NCBI GenBank assembly: GCA_019359125.1
Contig: JAHHHY010000010.1
Coordinates: 1 to 64,000 of the forward strand
Reading direction: 5' to 3'
Source: Pleurocapsa minor GSE-CHR-MK 17-07R
Lineage (GTDB): Bacteria; Chloroflexota; Anaerolineae; Aggregatilineales; Phototrophicaceae
DNA length: 64,000 nucleotides
Both the position numbers and the translations under genes were made by a program. The notes beneath the pieces were generated by a model that saw only the letters and a program-made list of their open reading frames with translations, was not told the origin of the DNA and searched no databases. Shown here piece by piece: positions 33,604 to 43,118 of the stretch (its first letter is position 1; each line of letters opens with the position of its first letter).

Positions 33604-34728
33604 TCAACAAATAGCGAAACTGTCTGTGGAGTTAGCGATCAAATGTTCAGGTTGTGGATGTGCTCTCCATGATATCGGGGATGATTGTAAAAGAAACGGA
33701 TCCACTTCCGAACTAAATACTAGAATCTGGTCAGCAAGTACAACAGACTGATGCGTAGAATAATCGAACAAACACAAACTCGACCGCGCGTGTTGACCTT
33801 GTGAAAAGAATGCGATGTAGCGTCCAGATGGTGCCCATGCTGGGGATATCGCATATCGGTTGCGCGTTGGTAGTTCCGCAATGAGGTGATTCAGTAAATC
33901 AACCACATAGATTCGATAACCCTCGACTGAACCAGCAGCGAACGCGACTTCCAAGTTTCGTGGCGACCAGGACATTGGAGGACTTGCGCTGCTCTCAACC
34001 AACAATTGTTCAATATTTGCTGTGGCGGTATCGAAAAGATAGATACCATCACTGCTAGAAATTGTAAAATATCCGATATAATTTCCCGAAGGTGACCATG
34101 CGGGAAACCATGTTGCCTCCTCTGAATCAAGCAATCGTGATCTTTCTCCAGTTGTAAAATTGAAGACATAAGGCATTAATGATGCTGAACTATTCCCAGA
34201 CACGAAAACAATTTCTGAGCCATGTGATGACCAGTTAGGGGAAAAGTCTGGATTTGCGTCATTTGTGATATTTGATAGCGAATTATTCAATACGTCATAA
34301 ATAAAGATATCGCCTTGCGCATGATTTTGAGTAGAGACGAAGGCGAAGTACCTGCTGTCAGGTGACCAAGCAATAGGTGCAATATTCGTTGCACCATTAT
34401 TTGTCACTCGAATATCTATTTCACCAGTCCTAATATAGACATCCCCTTGTGGGTTTGAGCGTGTTGAAATAAAAGCTAAGATCTGCCCATTTGGTGACCA
34501 GCTAGGAGCAAGATCATCAAAGGGGTTTGAAGTCAAATTTTGTATACAGCTTCCATCTAAATTGATAGTGTAGATTTCATAATTTCCGTCTATGTCTGCT
34601 ATGAATGCAACTGACTCGCTCGCTGAGACGTCGCAAACTGCGTCTTGGGCACTTAATGCAGCCACATTTACTGCTAACATCATCACTATGACGAACAAAC
34701 TGGTCTGCTTACCCAGAATTCTTAGCAT
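33604..34728 (-). CDS. Secreted TolB-like beta-propeller (PD40/WD40-like) protein
   Basis: 374 residues. Signal peptide (~1-28, ending AALSA|Q). About six repeats of the PD40 type follow, each with a W-[SA]-P-x-[GS] core: SWSPNGQILAF, AWSPDSRYFAFVS, NWSSHGSEIVFVS, AWSPSGNYIGYF, SWSPRNLEVAF and AWAPSGRYIAFFS. An N-terminal NYEIYTINLDG blade precedes them. The fold is a beta-propeller outside the membrane; it is not a full TolB (no N-terminal domain) and no Tol genes are near. The gene is clearly more AT-rich than its neighbours and lies beside a transposase remnant, which suggests recent acquisition. Confidence 0.78.
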   Translation of the reverse strand: MLRILGKQTSLFVIVMMLAVNVAALSAQDAVCDVSASESVAFIADIDGNYEIYTINLDGSCIQNLTSNPFDDLAPSWSPNGQILAFISTRSNPQGDVYIRTGEIDIRVTNNGATNIAPIAWSPDSRYFAFVSTQNHAQGDIFIYDVLNNSLSNITNDANPDFSPNWSSHGSEIVFVSGNSSASLMPYVFNFTTGERSRLLDSEEATWFPAWSPSGNYIGYFTISSSDGIYLFDTATANIEQLLVESSASPPMSWSPRNLEVAFAAGSVEGYRIYVVDLLNHLIAELPTRNRYAISPAWAPSGRYIAFFSQGQHARSSLCLFDYSTHQSVVLADQILVFSSEVDPFLLQSSPISWRAHPQPEHLIANSTDSFAIC

Positions 34729-34904
34729 TTTACTGAATGTGTCCTTTGGGCAATGTTTCTCACCCGAATTAGCAGCACAAAGTCGATCCTATTTAAACAG
34801 TGGTTTGCGTTGTCTGTAGATGAGAATTCGACGCAGTCGCGAGAACAGGACACCTGCTGTCAGAATTCGAGCAGCAGGTGCACCGTGCCTGCTTAAAGAT
34901 AGCA

Positions 34905-37900
34905 TCACTGCATCGCGTCATCCAAGCCCGTAACGTTAGAAATGATTGTCGGAGGCCTGCCAGGATTCTCCGAAAGATAGTGATGCCGGCCAGACGGCGA
35001 CAGCCACATCACCTGATAGGGTGCCACGCGCAGGGGCTGGCCCATCTCCACAACAGCGCCGTTCAGCGTGTCCGTCCAGCGGCCTTCACCTGGCAGCGCG
35101 ACGACGATTGTATCGCCGGTCACGTTGTGGACGGCCAGCATGCGCTCCCGGCCATTCGGTGAAATGCGCTCCAGCACGAACAATCCCGGATGAACATCAT
35201 GAACGGTTTGCATGCCCAGCGGGTGGAAGGCGGGCTCAAGCGTGCGCACCAACAGTAGATGCCGGTAGCGCAGATGCACGTTGTATCTGAATGTTCCGGG
35301 TGTCTGCAGTTCTTTCAGCAGCGCGTCAGCATCCAGCTTCTCGCGGTTGATCGAGCGGAAGCGGCCGGTCGCCTCGACGCCCGCATGGTCGTTGCGCGAG
35401 CCAAACAGGCTGTGGAAGTAGATGCCAGGCACGCCCAGCATGGCCAGCATGATGGCCTGCGACACCATGAAGCGGTCGATGGCGATATCTGGCCGCTCGG
35501 CGGTGACCTCCGGCGCGGTGATCGCATCGAACCAGGTGATATTCATCTCATACGGGCTTTGCGTGCCGTCGCTGTTGTTCTTCATCGAGACATGCCCGCC
35601 GTGCGCCAGCGTGCGCGCCACCAGCGCAGCAACTTCGTCGGCGCTCAGGATGTCCTGCACGGGGCGCAGGCCGATGCCGTCATGCGACGCGGTGAAGTTG
35701 AAAAACGTGCTGCGGTCGCTCACCCGCGTGATCGTTTTGGCCCACGCGGACAGGTGACCGGCGTCGCCCGTCGCCAGCGTGTGCAGCACCAGCGGCGGCA
35801 GCGCGAAGTTGTACACCATCTGGGCTTCGTCGGTGCCATCGCCAAAATACGAGATATTTTCGACGTGCGGCACATTGGTCTCGGTGATGAGCATCACGTC
35901 CGGCGCGATGATATCCAGCACATCGCGCCAGAGCTGGATGATGAGGTGCGTCTCCGGCAGATGGATGCTGGTGGTGCCGACGATTTTCCACAGGAAGGCA
36001 ATCGCATCCAGCCGGATATACTGCGCGCCCTGCTCGACATAAAAGCGCAGCGCGCGCGTGAGCGCCACCAGCACGTCCGGGTTGGCCGCATTCAGGTCGA
36101 TCTGGTCGGCGCTGAAGGTCGTCCACACATGCCGGGTGCCGCTGGCGGTCTCGAACGGCGTGAGCAGCGGATGCGTGCGCGGGCGCGTGACCAGCGAGAC
36201 ATCCGTGCCTTCCGGCAGCGCCACGAAATACGCGTCATACGGGGCTTCGCCGCGCAGGAACGCCTGGAACCAGTCGCTGCCCGCCGAAATGTGGTTGAAC
36301 ACGGCGTCGAACATCAGGCGGTAGCGCCTGCCGATCTGGCGTACATCGTCCCATGTCCCCAGCGCCGGATCGACCTGGAAGTAGTCGATGACGGAAAAGC
36401 CGTCGTCGGACGACCACGGGTAAAAGGGCAGGATGTGCAGGCTGGATACCGGCGGACTGTCCCTGTAAAGCGTATGCAGCAGATTGTTCAGCGTGCGCAG
36501 CGGCGCTTCGCCTTCGCGCCGCACATGGTCGCCATACGCGATCAGCATCACGTCTTTCTCGCTCAGCGGCAGGTTGCCGCTCTTGCCGGGCGAGACAGGC
36601 GCAAGCAGCGGCTCCAGCGCGGCATAGGTCCCCACCGCCAGATCTGCGCCATACAGGGTGGTCAGTTTTTCGCGGATGCGTGCGTGAGCATCGATGTTCA
36701 CAGGCATTTCCTCTCGCGGGCTAAAGGCGTTGAGGACCGTGCAGGCGTAGGCGGCATTCGGCCAGGCGAACCACGCCCGCGAGGCCACCGCGCCGGTTTC
36801 CGGGTCGCTGGCTTCGGGCAGGCTGCCATCAGGCTGCGCGGCATGCCGCAGGCGGGCGACGGCCGCGGCCTCGCGGGCTGCATCGCCCAGCGCACGCGCC
36901 ACCAGCATGTCCTGCACATCGCCCAGCGGCCAGGGCGCACGCGTGTGCACAGACCCCAGTCGCCCATTGTACACGCCGTCTTTGTTGGCGTCTGAAAAGG
37001 CGAACTCCATGGTCGCCCGCCAGACCGGGTCATCGGCGCTGCAAAAGCCCCACGCGGGGGCCAGCACGGTCGGGAAGTCGTTGGCATCATGATACAGGTG
37101 CATGCCGCCATGCCCGTCGGTCGCATACGCCCAAACGGTCGCGCCGTCCAGGTTAGTCGAAAAATAGCGCGTGACGGCGGCCCGAATCTCGTCCGCCATG
37201 CCCCTCACCGGCATCCCAAGCTGATCCAGCCGGTCGAGCACCTTCCAGAACAGAATATGGCTCGACAGGTGGTAGGGTAAGGCGATCGGGTCGTCGGCGG
37301 GCGTCTCGTCGGTGGGAAACAGCGCAGCGTCCGGCGCACGACGCGCCATCAGCATGTCCAGCACCTGCTGTACCACGGGCTTCAGCCGGGCGAATGTGAC
37401 CCTGTCGCCGGTCATCAGCATATAGTCGGTCAGCTCCAGCAGCGGAAACAACTGCTGGTCAAGCTGAAACGCCGGGTCCTTGATGCGCCCGTTGGCCAGA
37501 TAGCAGCGGCCCCATGCGCCGTCAGGCCGGTCTGCGCGCTCGAACATCCACAGCAGATGCCGCCGCACGATCTCGCGCATTTCCGCCGGGCGCCCCGGCC
37601 AGTGCAGCAGCGCCAGCGCGACATAATAGGCATCGCGGTTCCACGACAGGGGCAGCAGCATGTGGTCCGTCAGCAGGCAGGTGGTGTCGTCGACGGGCAC
37701 TGCCATGTGATAGCCATACGACAAGCCGCGGCGCAACAGCGGATCAGCGGGCACAGCCGCCCACCACGCATCCCAGCGACGGCTGACACGTTCCAATGCG
37801 GGTGTAAGGGTGCGTTGCAGGTGAAAGTATGCTGGCCCGCCACGATCTTCTTCGCAGAACGCAAACTCGATCGTGGCATGGTTGACCGGTTCGCGAGGAT

Positions 37901-38426
37901 AGCCACGGACAATTACTGCGCCTATGGCTTCATTGCGAATGCGCCAGCAATCCAGAAACCGATCCGAGCTGGTTTCGATCGGAGGCATGGGCAGCGGCCC
38001 GCCCTCGGTGAGCTGGGTATAGGCACAGCGCATCAGCTGGTAATTTTCCGAGAAGCTGAGCGTACAGCCCTCGGCCTCCCAGTGCTGCACCACGATGCCT
38101 CCGGCTACATAAGTGACCACGCTGCATCGTGCTGATTCGCCGGCCAGCTCCTGGCGCACGCAGATTCCGTCACTGGTCGCGCTGACGGGCTCCAGCGGCA
38201 CACTGGGATTGATACCGAAACCCTCCAGATTGGCCAGCGCGGCCCGGTACGCCCGCACCGCCGACGGATCATAGCGTTTCGATTCGTCGAAGGGCGGCGC
38301 GCTGGTCAGCGTGGCGTAGCCGTGCTTGTGATGATAGAAATTCAGCGCGATGATGCGTCCGTAGGCATCCACGCTGCCATTAATCCCGTTTCCGCCAAAG
38401 TCCAGCGGTTTGGGTTGTGCTTTCAT
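34905..38426 (-). CDS. Fusion: six-hairpin (GH125-like) glycosidase + GH13_18 sugar phosphorylase
   Basis: 1173 residues. The N-terminal half (1-~570) is an (alpha/alpha)6-type glycosidase; SWNRDAYYVALALLHW, FQLDQQLFPLLELTDYM and GSVHTRAPWPLGDVQDM resemble GH125 most, but the subfamily call is by eye. The C-terminal half (~575-1150) is a GH13_18 phosphorylase-type TIM barrel: SSLHILPFYPWSSDDGFSV, nucleophile in YIRLDAIAFLWK (~805), acid/base in LITETNVPHVENIS (~848) and FTASHDGIG. GH13_18 members split sucrose, glucosylglycerol or glucosylglycerate with phosphate; the NVPHVENISYFGDG run recalls the glucosylglycerate branch. It is last in the LacI-ABC operon, starting 1 nt after the ATPase stop. 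The hydrolase may trim an imported glycoside before the phosphorylase saves its bond energy. Confidence 0.82.
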   Translation of the reverse strand: MKAQPKPLDFGGNGINGSVDAYGRIIALNFYHHKHGYATLTSAPPFDESKRYDPSAVRAYRAALANLEGFGINPSVPLEPVSATSDGICVRQELAGESARCSVVTYVAGGIVVQHWEAEGCTLSFSENYQLMRCAYTQLTEGGPLPMPPIETSSDRFLDCWRIRNEAIGAVIVRGYPREPVNHATIEFAFCEEDRGGPAYFHLQRTLTPALERVSRRWDAWWAAVPADPLLRRGLSYGYHMAVPVDDTTCLLTDHMLLPLSWNRDAYYVALALLHWPGRPAEMREIVRRHLLWMFERADRPDGAWGRCYLANGRIKDPAFQLDQQLFPLLELTDYMLMTGDRVTFARLKPVVQQVLDMLMARRAPDAALFPTDETPADDPIALPYHLSSHILFWKVLDRLDQLGMPVRGMADEIRAAVTRYFSTNLDGATVWAYATDGHGGMHLYHDANDFPTVLAPAWGFCSADDPVWRATMEFAFSDANKDGVYNGRLGSVHTRAPWPLGDVQDMLVARALGDAAREAAAVARLRHAAQPDGSLPEASDPETGAVASRAWFAWPNAAYACTVLNAFSPREEMPVNIDAHARIREKLTTLYGADLAVGTYAALEPLLAPVSPGKSGNLPLSEKDVMLIAYGDHVRREGEAPLRTLNNLLHTLYRDSPPVSSLHILPFYPWSSDDGFSVIDYFQVDPALGTWDDVRQIGRRYRLMFDAVFNHISAGSDWFQAFLRGEAPYDAYFVALPEGTDVSLVTRPRTHPLLTPFETASGTRHVWTTFSADQIDLNAANPDVLVALTRALRFYVEQGAQYIRLDAIAFLWKIVGTTSIHLPETHLIIQLWRDVLDIIAPDVMLITETNVPHVENISYFGDGTDEAQMVYNFALPPLVLHTLATGDAGHLSAWAKTITRVSDRSTFFNFTASHDGIGLRPVQDILSADEVAALVARTLAHGGHVSMKNNSDGTQSPYEMNITWFDAITAPEVTAERPDIAIDRFMVSQAIMLAMLGVPGIYFHSLFGSRNDHAGVEATGRFRSINREKLDADALLKELQTPGTFRYNVHLRYRHLLLVRTLEPAFHPLGMQTVHDVHPGLFVLERISPNGRERMLAVHNVTGDTIVVALPGEGRWTDTLNGAVVEMGQPLRVAPYQVMWLSPSGRHHYLSENPGRPPTIISNVTGLDDAMQ

Positions 38427-38427
38427 G

Positions 38428-39540
38428 TTAAGCCAGTGCCTTTTCCGTTTCGGCCGCGAGTGCCCGCCCTGTGTCGGCGTCCATATAGCGCACCTTGTTT
38501 TCCGGGAAGCGCAGCCAGATGGTTTCGCCCGCCGAGACGGTGAAGTCGGGATGGGTGGATACCTTGATCGTGTCCTGGCCGATGCGCGCCGTGAGTAAAT
38601 TCTGCGCGCCCAGGGGCTCCACCACGTCGATGGTGACCGGCACGGCGTCTGGTGAGGCCGTCTTCATCGGCTCCATACACTCGGCGCGGATGCCGATGAT
38701 GACCGGTTTGTCGCGCTGCTGTGCCAGCGCCGGATGCACGTCCTGCGGCGGCGTCAGCGAGAAATCGCCCAGCCTGACCACATAGCCCGCGCCATTCTGA
38801 TGCACATGCCCGTGCAGGAAGTTCATCGGCGGGGTGCCGATAAATCCGCCGACGAACTGATCGACCGGCAGGTCATACACCTTCGTCGGCTGGTCCAGCT
38901 GGAGGACCTTGCCATTGCGCATGACAGCGATGCGGTCGCCCATGCTCATCGCCTCGATCTGGTCGTGCGTGACATAGATCGTGGTCACGCCCAGCCGTTT
39001 GAGCAGCGTCTTCAGCTCGGCGCGCATTTCCAGGCGCAGCAGCGCGTCCAGGTTGCTCAGCGGCTCGTCCATCAGCACGATGCCCGATTCCACGGCAATC
39101 GCCCGGGCGACGGCGATGCGCTGACGCTGGCCGCCCGACATCTGGCTGGGGAAGCGGTCCAGCATGGTCTCGATATGCAGCAGTTTGGCGGCGTTTTCCA
39201 CGCGTTCCTGAATCTGCGCTTTGGGCGCCTTTTGCATCTTCAGCCCGAAGGCGATGTTGTCGAACACCTTCATGTGCGGGAAGATGGCGTAGTTCTGAAA
39301 CACCATCGAGATGCCGCGTTCGCGTGGCGCCAGATAGGTCACGTCTTTGCCGCCGATGATGATGCGCCCGCTGTCCAGCATCCCCAGCCCGGCGATGGCG
39401 CGCAGCAGCGTCGTCTTGCCACAGCCGGACGGGCCCAGCAGCACCAGGAATTCATGCTCGTGCACGGTCAGGCTGACATTATCGATGGCGGTGAACTTGC
39501 CGAATTTCTTGACGGCATTTTCGATCACAATTTCGGCCAT
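38428..39540 (-). CDS. Sugar ABC transporter ATPase (MalK/UgpC/MsmK type)
   Basis: 370 residues. Walker A GPSGCGKTT, Q-loop VFQNYAIFPHM, signature MSGGQRQR, Walker B IVLMDEPLSNLDA and H-loop YVTHDQIEAMSMGDR are intact. A C-terminal OB/TOBE regulatory domain (~235-365) is typical of the CUT1 family. It drives the two permeases at 39554-41596. Such ATPases can serve several importers, which matters because two other importers in this window lack an ATPase. The fusion enzyme gene follows after 1 nt. Confidence 0.95.
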   Translation of the reverse strand: MAEIVIENAVKKFGKFTAIDNVSLTVHEHEFLVLLGPSGCGKTTLLRAIAGLGMLDSGRIIIGGKDVTYLAPRERGISMVFQNYAIFPHMKVFDNIAFGLKMQKAPKAQIQERVENAAKLLHIETMLDRFPSQMSGGQRQRIAVARAIAVESGIVLMDEPLSNLDALLRLEMRAELKTLLKRLGVTTIYVTHDQIEAMSMGDRIAVMRNGKVLQLDQPTKVYDLPVDQFVGGFIGTPPMNFLHGHVHQNGAGYVVRLGDFSLTPPQDVHPALAQQRDKPVIIGIRAECMEPMKTASPDAVPVTIDVVEPLGAQNLLTARIGQDTIKVSTHPDFTVSAGETIWLRFPENKVRYMDADTGRALAAETEKALA

Positions 39541-39553
39541 GTGGCTTCACCCC

Positions 39554-40444
39554 TTATTTGTTGATCTGGCCCCACATGTTGAACAGGTAGCGCCGGATGA
39601 AGAAGATAAAAATCAGCGATGGCACCAGCATCACGAATGCCGATGCAAATTTGAACGGGTCGCTCGACTTGTCGAGGTTGTACAGGATGTGCGCGGGCAG
39701 CGTGCGGTTGGACAGCGTGAGCAGGATGGCCGCGAACACTTCGTTCCACGATAGCACGAACGTCAGGATGGCGGATGCCGCGATGCCCGGCAGCGCCAGC
39801 GGCAGCACCACCTGGAAGAAGGCCTGTAAGGGCGTGCAGCCAAACACCTGCGCCGCTTCCTCGAATTCAAACGGGACGCTGGCGAATACGCTGGAGATGA
39901 CCAGGATGGTGGTGGGCAGGGTGAGGGCGGTGTGCATCAGCGCCAGCGTGAACGGCTGGTCGAAGATGCCCAGCTGCAGGAAGATGACCGCCAGCGGCAC
40001 GGCCAGCACCACGATCGGGAAGGCGCGCACCGACAGCATCACCAGGCGGATGGCGTCGCGCCCGCGAAAGACGTAGCGTGCAATGGCGTATCCGGCGGGC
40101 ACCGCCAGAATGGTGGACAGCACGACCGTCACGATGGCGACAAAGATGCTGTTTCCGGTCGATGGGATGATGCCCTGTGCGTTGAGGAAGAACGAGATCG
40201 ATTCCAGCGAGATCGGGTTCGGGAAGAACGATTTCGGGAAGGCGCGCACATCCTGCGGGGTGCTGAAGGCCATATTGGCGATCAGCCAGATGGGCAGCAG
40301 GATCCAGACGGCCAGCGCGACCGCCACGACATACACACCTGCCCGCCGCAGGCGTAGCTGGATGCGCGCCCGCCGCCGCTGGGCGTCCCATGCCTGCGCC
40401 TGCGCCACGCTGACCGGGGCATTGGAGAACGTTTCTGCACTCAT
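39554..40444 (-). CDS. Sugar ABC permease, MalG type
   Basis: 296 residues, six membrane helices starting after a ~30-residue basic N-terminus (VYVVAVALAVWILLPIWLI). The EAA loop EFEEAAQVFGCTPLQAFFQVVLP docks the ATPase. It is the second permease of a CUT1 (oligosaccharide/glycoside) importer. It lies 18 nt after the MalF-type gene and 13 nt before the ATPase gene. Confidence 0.93.
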   Translation of the reverse strand: MSAETFSNAPVSVAQAQAWDAQRRRARIQLRLRRAGVYVVAVALAVWILLPIWLIANMAFSTPQDVRAFPKSFFPNPISLESISFFLNAQGIIPSTGNSIFVAIVTVVLSTILAVPAGYAIARYVFRGRDAIRLVMLSVRAFPIVVLAVPLAVIFLQLGIFDQPFTLALMHTALTLPTTILVISSVFASVPFEFEEAAQVFGCTPLQAFFQVVLPLALPGIAASAILTFVLSWNEVFAAILLTLSNRTLPAHILYNLDKSSDPFKFASAFVMLVPSLIFIFFIRRYLFNMWGQINK

Positions 40445-40462
40445 GACATCATCTCCCGGCGG

Positions 40463-41596
40463 CTAGGTGGCCGACTTGGTTGCTTCGTCCTGCGATCGGA
40501 CTGCGCGCATGTAGAACAGGGAAATGGCCAGCGAAACGATCATGATGAAGCCGGCATAGACCGCTGCAACGCTGGGATTGTTGAACCGCGCAGGGTCGTA
40601 CCAGCGGAAAGTTTCGTTGGAAAGCACCGTCAGGATGTCGCCGCCGGTGATGGCGATGACCACGGCGAATACCTGGAACGCCAGAATCGTGCGCAGGATA
40701 AGCGCCACTTGCAGGCTGGGTTTCAGCAGCGGCAGGATGATATGGCGCAGGCGCTGCCACATGCTGGCGCCAAACACCTCGCCTGCCTCCAGATAGTCTT
40801 TCGGGATGGCCTGCAGGCCGCTGACGACGATGATCATGACGATCGAGGTGGCGCGCCAGATTTCGGCCAGCACGATGATGCTGATCATCCATGAAATATT
40901 CTCGGCGCGGATGAAGATGAAGGGCAGGTCGATCAGCCCGGCTGAGACCATCAACGAATTCAGGAAGCCGCGCTGCGTGAAAATGGCGAACCACAGGATG
41001 CCTGCCACCAGGTCGGAAATGCCCAGTGGGATGGCATAGATATACAGGAACATGCTGCTGCCGCGCACCTGGCTTTGCAGTACCAGCGCCATGATGATCG
41101 CCAGCACAAACTGCGCCGGGATAATCAGCACCATCAGCAGCAGGGTGGTGGAGATGGCCGAGCTGAAACGGAAGTCCGTCAGCATGCGGTTGACATGCTC
41201 GAATGTCCATTCGCGGGTTGCCTCGCCACCGGTGACGCGTGCCGTTTCTGACGTGCGGCGGTTTTCGATGAAGATGCTGCGCTGGCTGGCCCAGCCTTCC
41301 ACCGTCTCGCCAGCCAGGTCCGTCCCCTGAATCAGATACCAGAAGCTGGGGCGGGTGCCGCCATTGGGCAGCGTCTCGTCCAGCTGCTGGCGGTCGAGCA
41401 CGACGACTTCTGTTTGCAGCTCCAGTGCCCCGGTTGTGGCCGCCGACTCAACGGGCTCTGCACGCAGGCTGAGCGTTTGCGTCTCGCGGCTGAAGGCCAG
41501 CCCGAAAGCCTGCGTCATCGGGTAGAGGAAAAACAGCGCCAGATAAAACAGCGATGGAACCAGAAGCAGGTAGGGTGTCCATTTCGCGCGTCTCAT
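40463..41596 (-). CDS. Sugar ABC permease, MalF type with outer loop domain
   Basis: 377 residues, longer than a minimal MalF-type permease (~290). After the first helix (YLLLVPSLFYLALFFLYP) comes a ~100-residue outside region (about 38-140) rich in Glu/Thr, comparable in place to the MalF P2 loop that contacts the binding protein. Five or more helices follow, with the EAA loop YLEAGEVFGASMWQRLRHIILP. A 163-nt gap with a 14-bp hairpin (41708-41749) separates it from the binding-protein gene. Confidence 0.92.
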   Translation of the reverse strand: MRRAKWTPYLLLVPSLFYLALFFLYPMTQAFGLAFSRETQTLSLRAEPVESAATTGALELQTEVVVLDRQQLDETLPNGGTRPSFWYLIQGTDLAGETVEGWASQRSIFIENRRTSETARVTGGEATREWTFEHVNRMLTDFRFSSAISTTLLLMVLIIPAQFVLAIIMALVLQSQVRGSSMFLYIYAIPLGISDLVAGILWFAIFTQRGFLNSLMVSAGLIDLPFIFIRAENISWMISIIVLAEIWRATSIVMIIVVSGLQAIPKDYLEAGEVFGASMWQRLRHIILPLLKPSLQVALILRTILAFQVFAVVIAITGGDILTVLSNETFRWYDPARFNNPSVAAVYAGFIMIVSLAISLFYMRAVRSQDEATKSAT

Positions 41597-41707
41597 AAAA
41601 AGTATCTTTCGCTAAACGAATAACGAAATTGTTGGGGTGTGCGCCCTGCACGAGCGAGGGGCGGCCGGGCGAACCGCATATAAACGCGGCCCACCCGGAT
41701 GCGCTGA

Positions 41708-41749
41708 CTCGCCTGCCTGTCAGTTGTGTAGTGCCGACAGGCAGGCGAG
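41708..41749 (-). repeat. 14-bp intercistronic hairpin between binding protein and permease genes
   Basis: CTCGCCTGCCTGTC (41708-41721) pairs perfectly with GACAGGCAGGCGAG (41736-41749). It begins 11 nt after the stop of the binding-protein gene and has no T-run. Such stems protect the upstream message and lower downstream expression, which fits the higher need for binding protein. Partial termination is the other possibility. Confidence 0.65.
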
Positions 41750-41759
41750 CGTGTCTGAG

Positions 41760-43061
41760 TTACATGCCACCCGTGGCGATCTGGCACGGGCCTTCGCTGG
41801 CCGGGTCAGGTGCCCAGCATGAAGCACCCGTCTCGTTCAGCAGCGCCTGCAGGCGTTCTGCTTCGCTGTCCAGCACGGTCTGGATGTCTTCACCGTCGAT
41901 GATGACACGGGTGAACGTGTTGATGTAGATTTCGTTGATCTCACCACCACGTGCACCCAGGCCCACCGGCAGCAGCGACGGGATGCCGTCTTCAGAAGCG
42001 GACTGCGCAGCCACAGCCGCAGCCTGGAGCGCCGCGCCTGCGGGCAGGCTGGCGACGTCCACTTCACCGATGACGGGGTAGAAGCCGAGCTGTTCCAGCA
42101 CCTGCGCCTGCACTTCCGGCGACAGCATGTAGCGGATCAGGTCTTCGGCGGCCGCGACATCACCCGTGGTATACGGGATGCCCAGGCCAGCGACGATCGG
42201 CATAAAGCCACGGCCAGCCGGGCCGGCTGGCGCGGGGAAGGCGATGAAGTCTTCAGGGGCCTGGTCAAAGGCCGGCTTCAGGCGTGCCACATGGTCAAAC
42301 GCGACCCACACTTCGCCCGACAGCAGCGGTTCGTTCATGAAGGCATAGCTGATCGACTGCGGATTGACGTACGGCCACAGGTCATCGCGCAGGAAGGCCA
42401 GCATTTCGGCGGCTTCGGGGCTGTTGAACTGCGTCACCATGCCGCCCGTGAAGGACGGGAACATATAGCCCTGCATGAAGCGGTGGATCAGGCCGGCGAC
42501 CGGCAGGCCCATCTTGGCTTCGCCCGTGGCGTCGAACATCGCCTGTGCCCATTCAGCCATCTGGTCCCAGGTCAGCGCGTTGATATCAGCGCCTTCGGGC
42601 AGATACTGGAGCGCCTCGTTGTTGGCGGCCATCGTCAGGGTCGCCTGCATCCACGGCACATAGTACTGGAAGTCTTCCGTGCCCATACGGCCCAGCTCGA
42701 CGTAGGCATCGTTGATGTCGGCGGAAGCTTCGATATCCGCCAGCAGGTCGGTCAGGTCAAACAGCAGGTCTTCACCGGCCAGTGTGGGGAAGGTGCCATG
42801 CAGCGCGCCCATGACGTCCTGCACGCCCTGTCCGGACTGTGCTTCGGCGCGCAGCAGGTCAATCGCCGGGCCTTCTTCGGACACCACGAATTCCACGCCG
42901 CTGCCAAACGCCTGCACGATCGCGCGGGCGCGTTCTGCTTCTTCCACCACGTTGAACTGGGTGGAGATAAAGGTGACGGGATCTTCCTGGCTGAGTGCTG
43001 GAGGAACGACCAGCGCCATTGCTGCCAGCGCCATAAGGGACAACCGAATTTTTGTGTTCAT
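41760..43061 (-). CDS. Sugar ABC substrate-binding protein (CUT1 family)
   Basis: 433 residues. Signal peptide (~1-24, ending PALS|Q) without lipobox. The mature part has the extracellular solute-binding type 1 pattern: an early QFNVVEEAERARAIVQAF, MGALHGTFPTLA, PWMQATLTMAANNEAL, LTWDQMAEWAQAM, a hinge MPIVAGLGIPYTTGD and a helical end with a Cys pair (SCWAPDP and GPCQIA). It captures a sugar or glycoside outside the membrane for the permeases that follow. The ligand is best guessed from the fusion enzyme: a glucoside such as glucosylglycerate or sucrose. It is the first structural gene after the LacI regulator. Confidence 0.9.
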   Translation of the reverse strand: MNTKIRLSLMALAAMALVVPPALSQEDPVTFISTQFNVVEEAERARAIVQAFGSGVEFVVSEEGPAIDLLRAEAQSGQGVQDVMGALHGTFPTLAGEDLLFDLTDLLADIEASADINDAYVELGRMGTEDFQYYVPWMQATLTMAANNEALQYLPEGADINALTWDQMAEWAQAMFDATGEAKMGLPVAGLIHRFMQGYMFPSFTGGMVTQFNSPEAAEMLAFLRDDLWPYVNPQSISYAFMNEPLLSGEVWVAFDHVARLKPAFDQAPEDFIAFPAPAGPAGRGFMPIVAGLGIPYTTGDVAAAEDLIRYMLSPEVQAQVLEQLGFYPVIGEVDVASLPAGAALQAAAVAAQSASEDGIPSLLPVGLGARGGEINEIYINTFTRVIIDGEDIQTVLDSEAERLQALLNETGASCWAPDPASEGPCQIATGGM

Positions 43062-43118
43062 ATCAACCTCGCTAAACAGTCTCGAATTTTGAGAACGATA
43101 CGGGACAAGGGCGTTTGC

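Noticed and set aside
33548-33751. Small plus-strand frame of 67 codons near the transposase remnant
   Set aside because: It overlaps the 3' end of the TolB-like gene and the remnant on the other strand, and has no ribosome site or family match.
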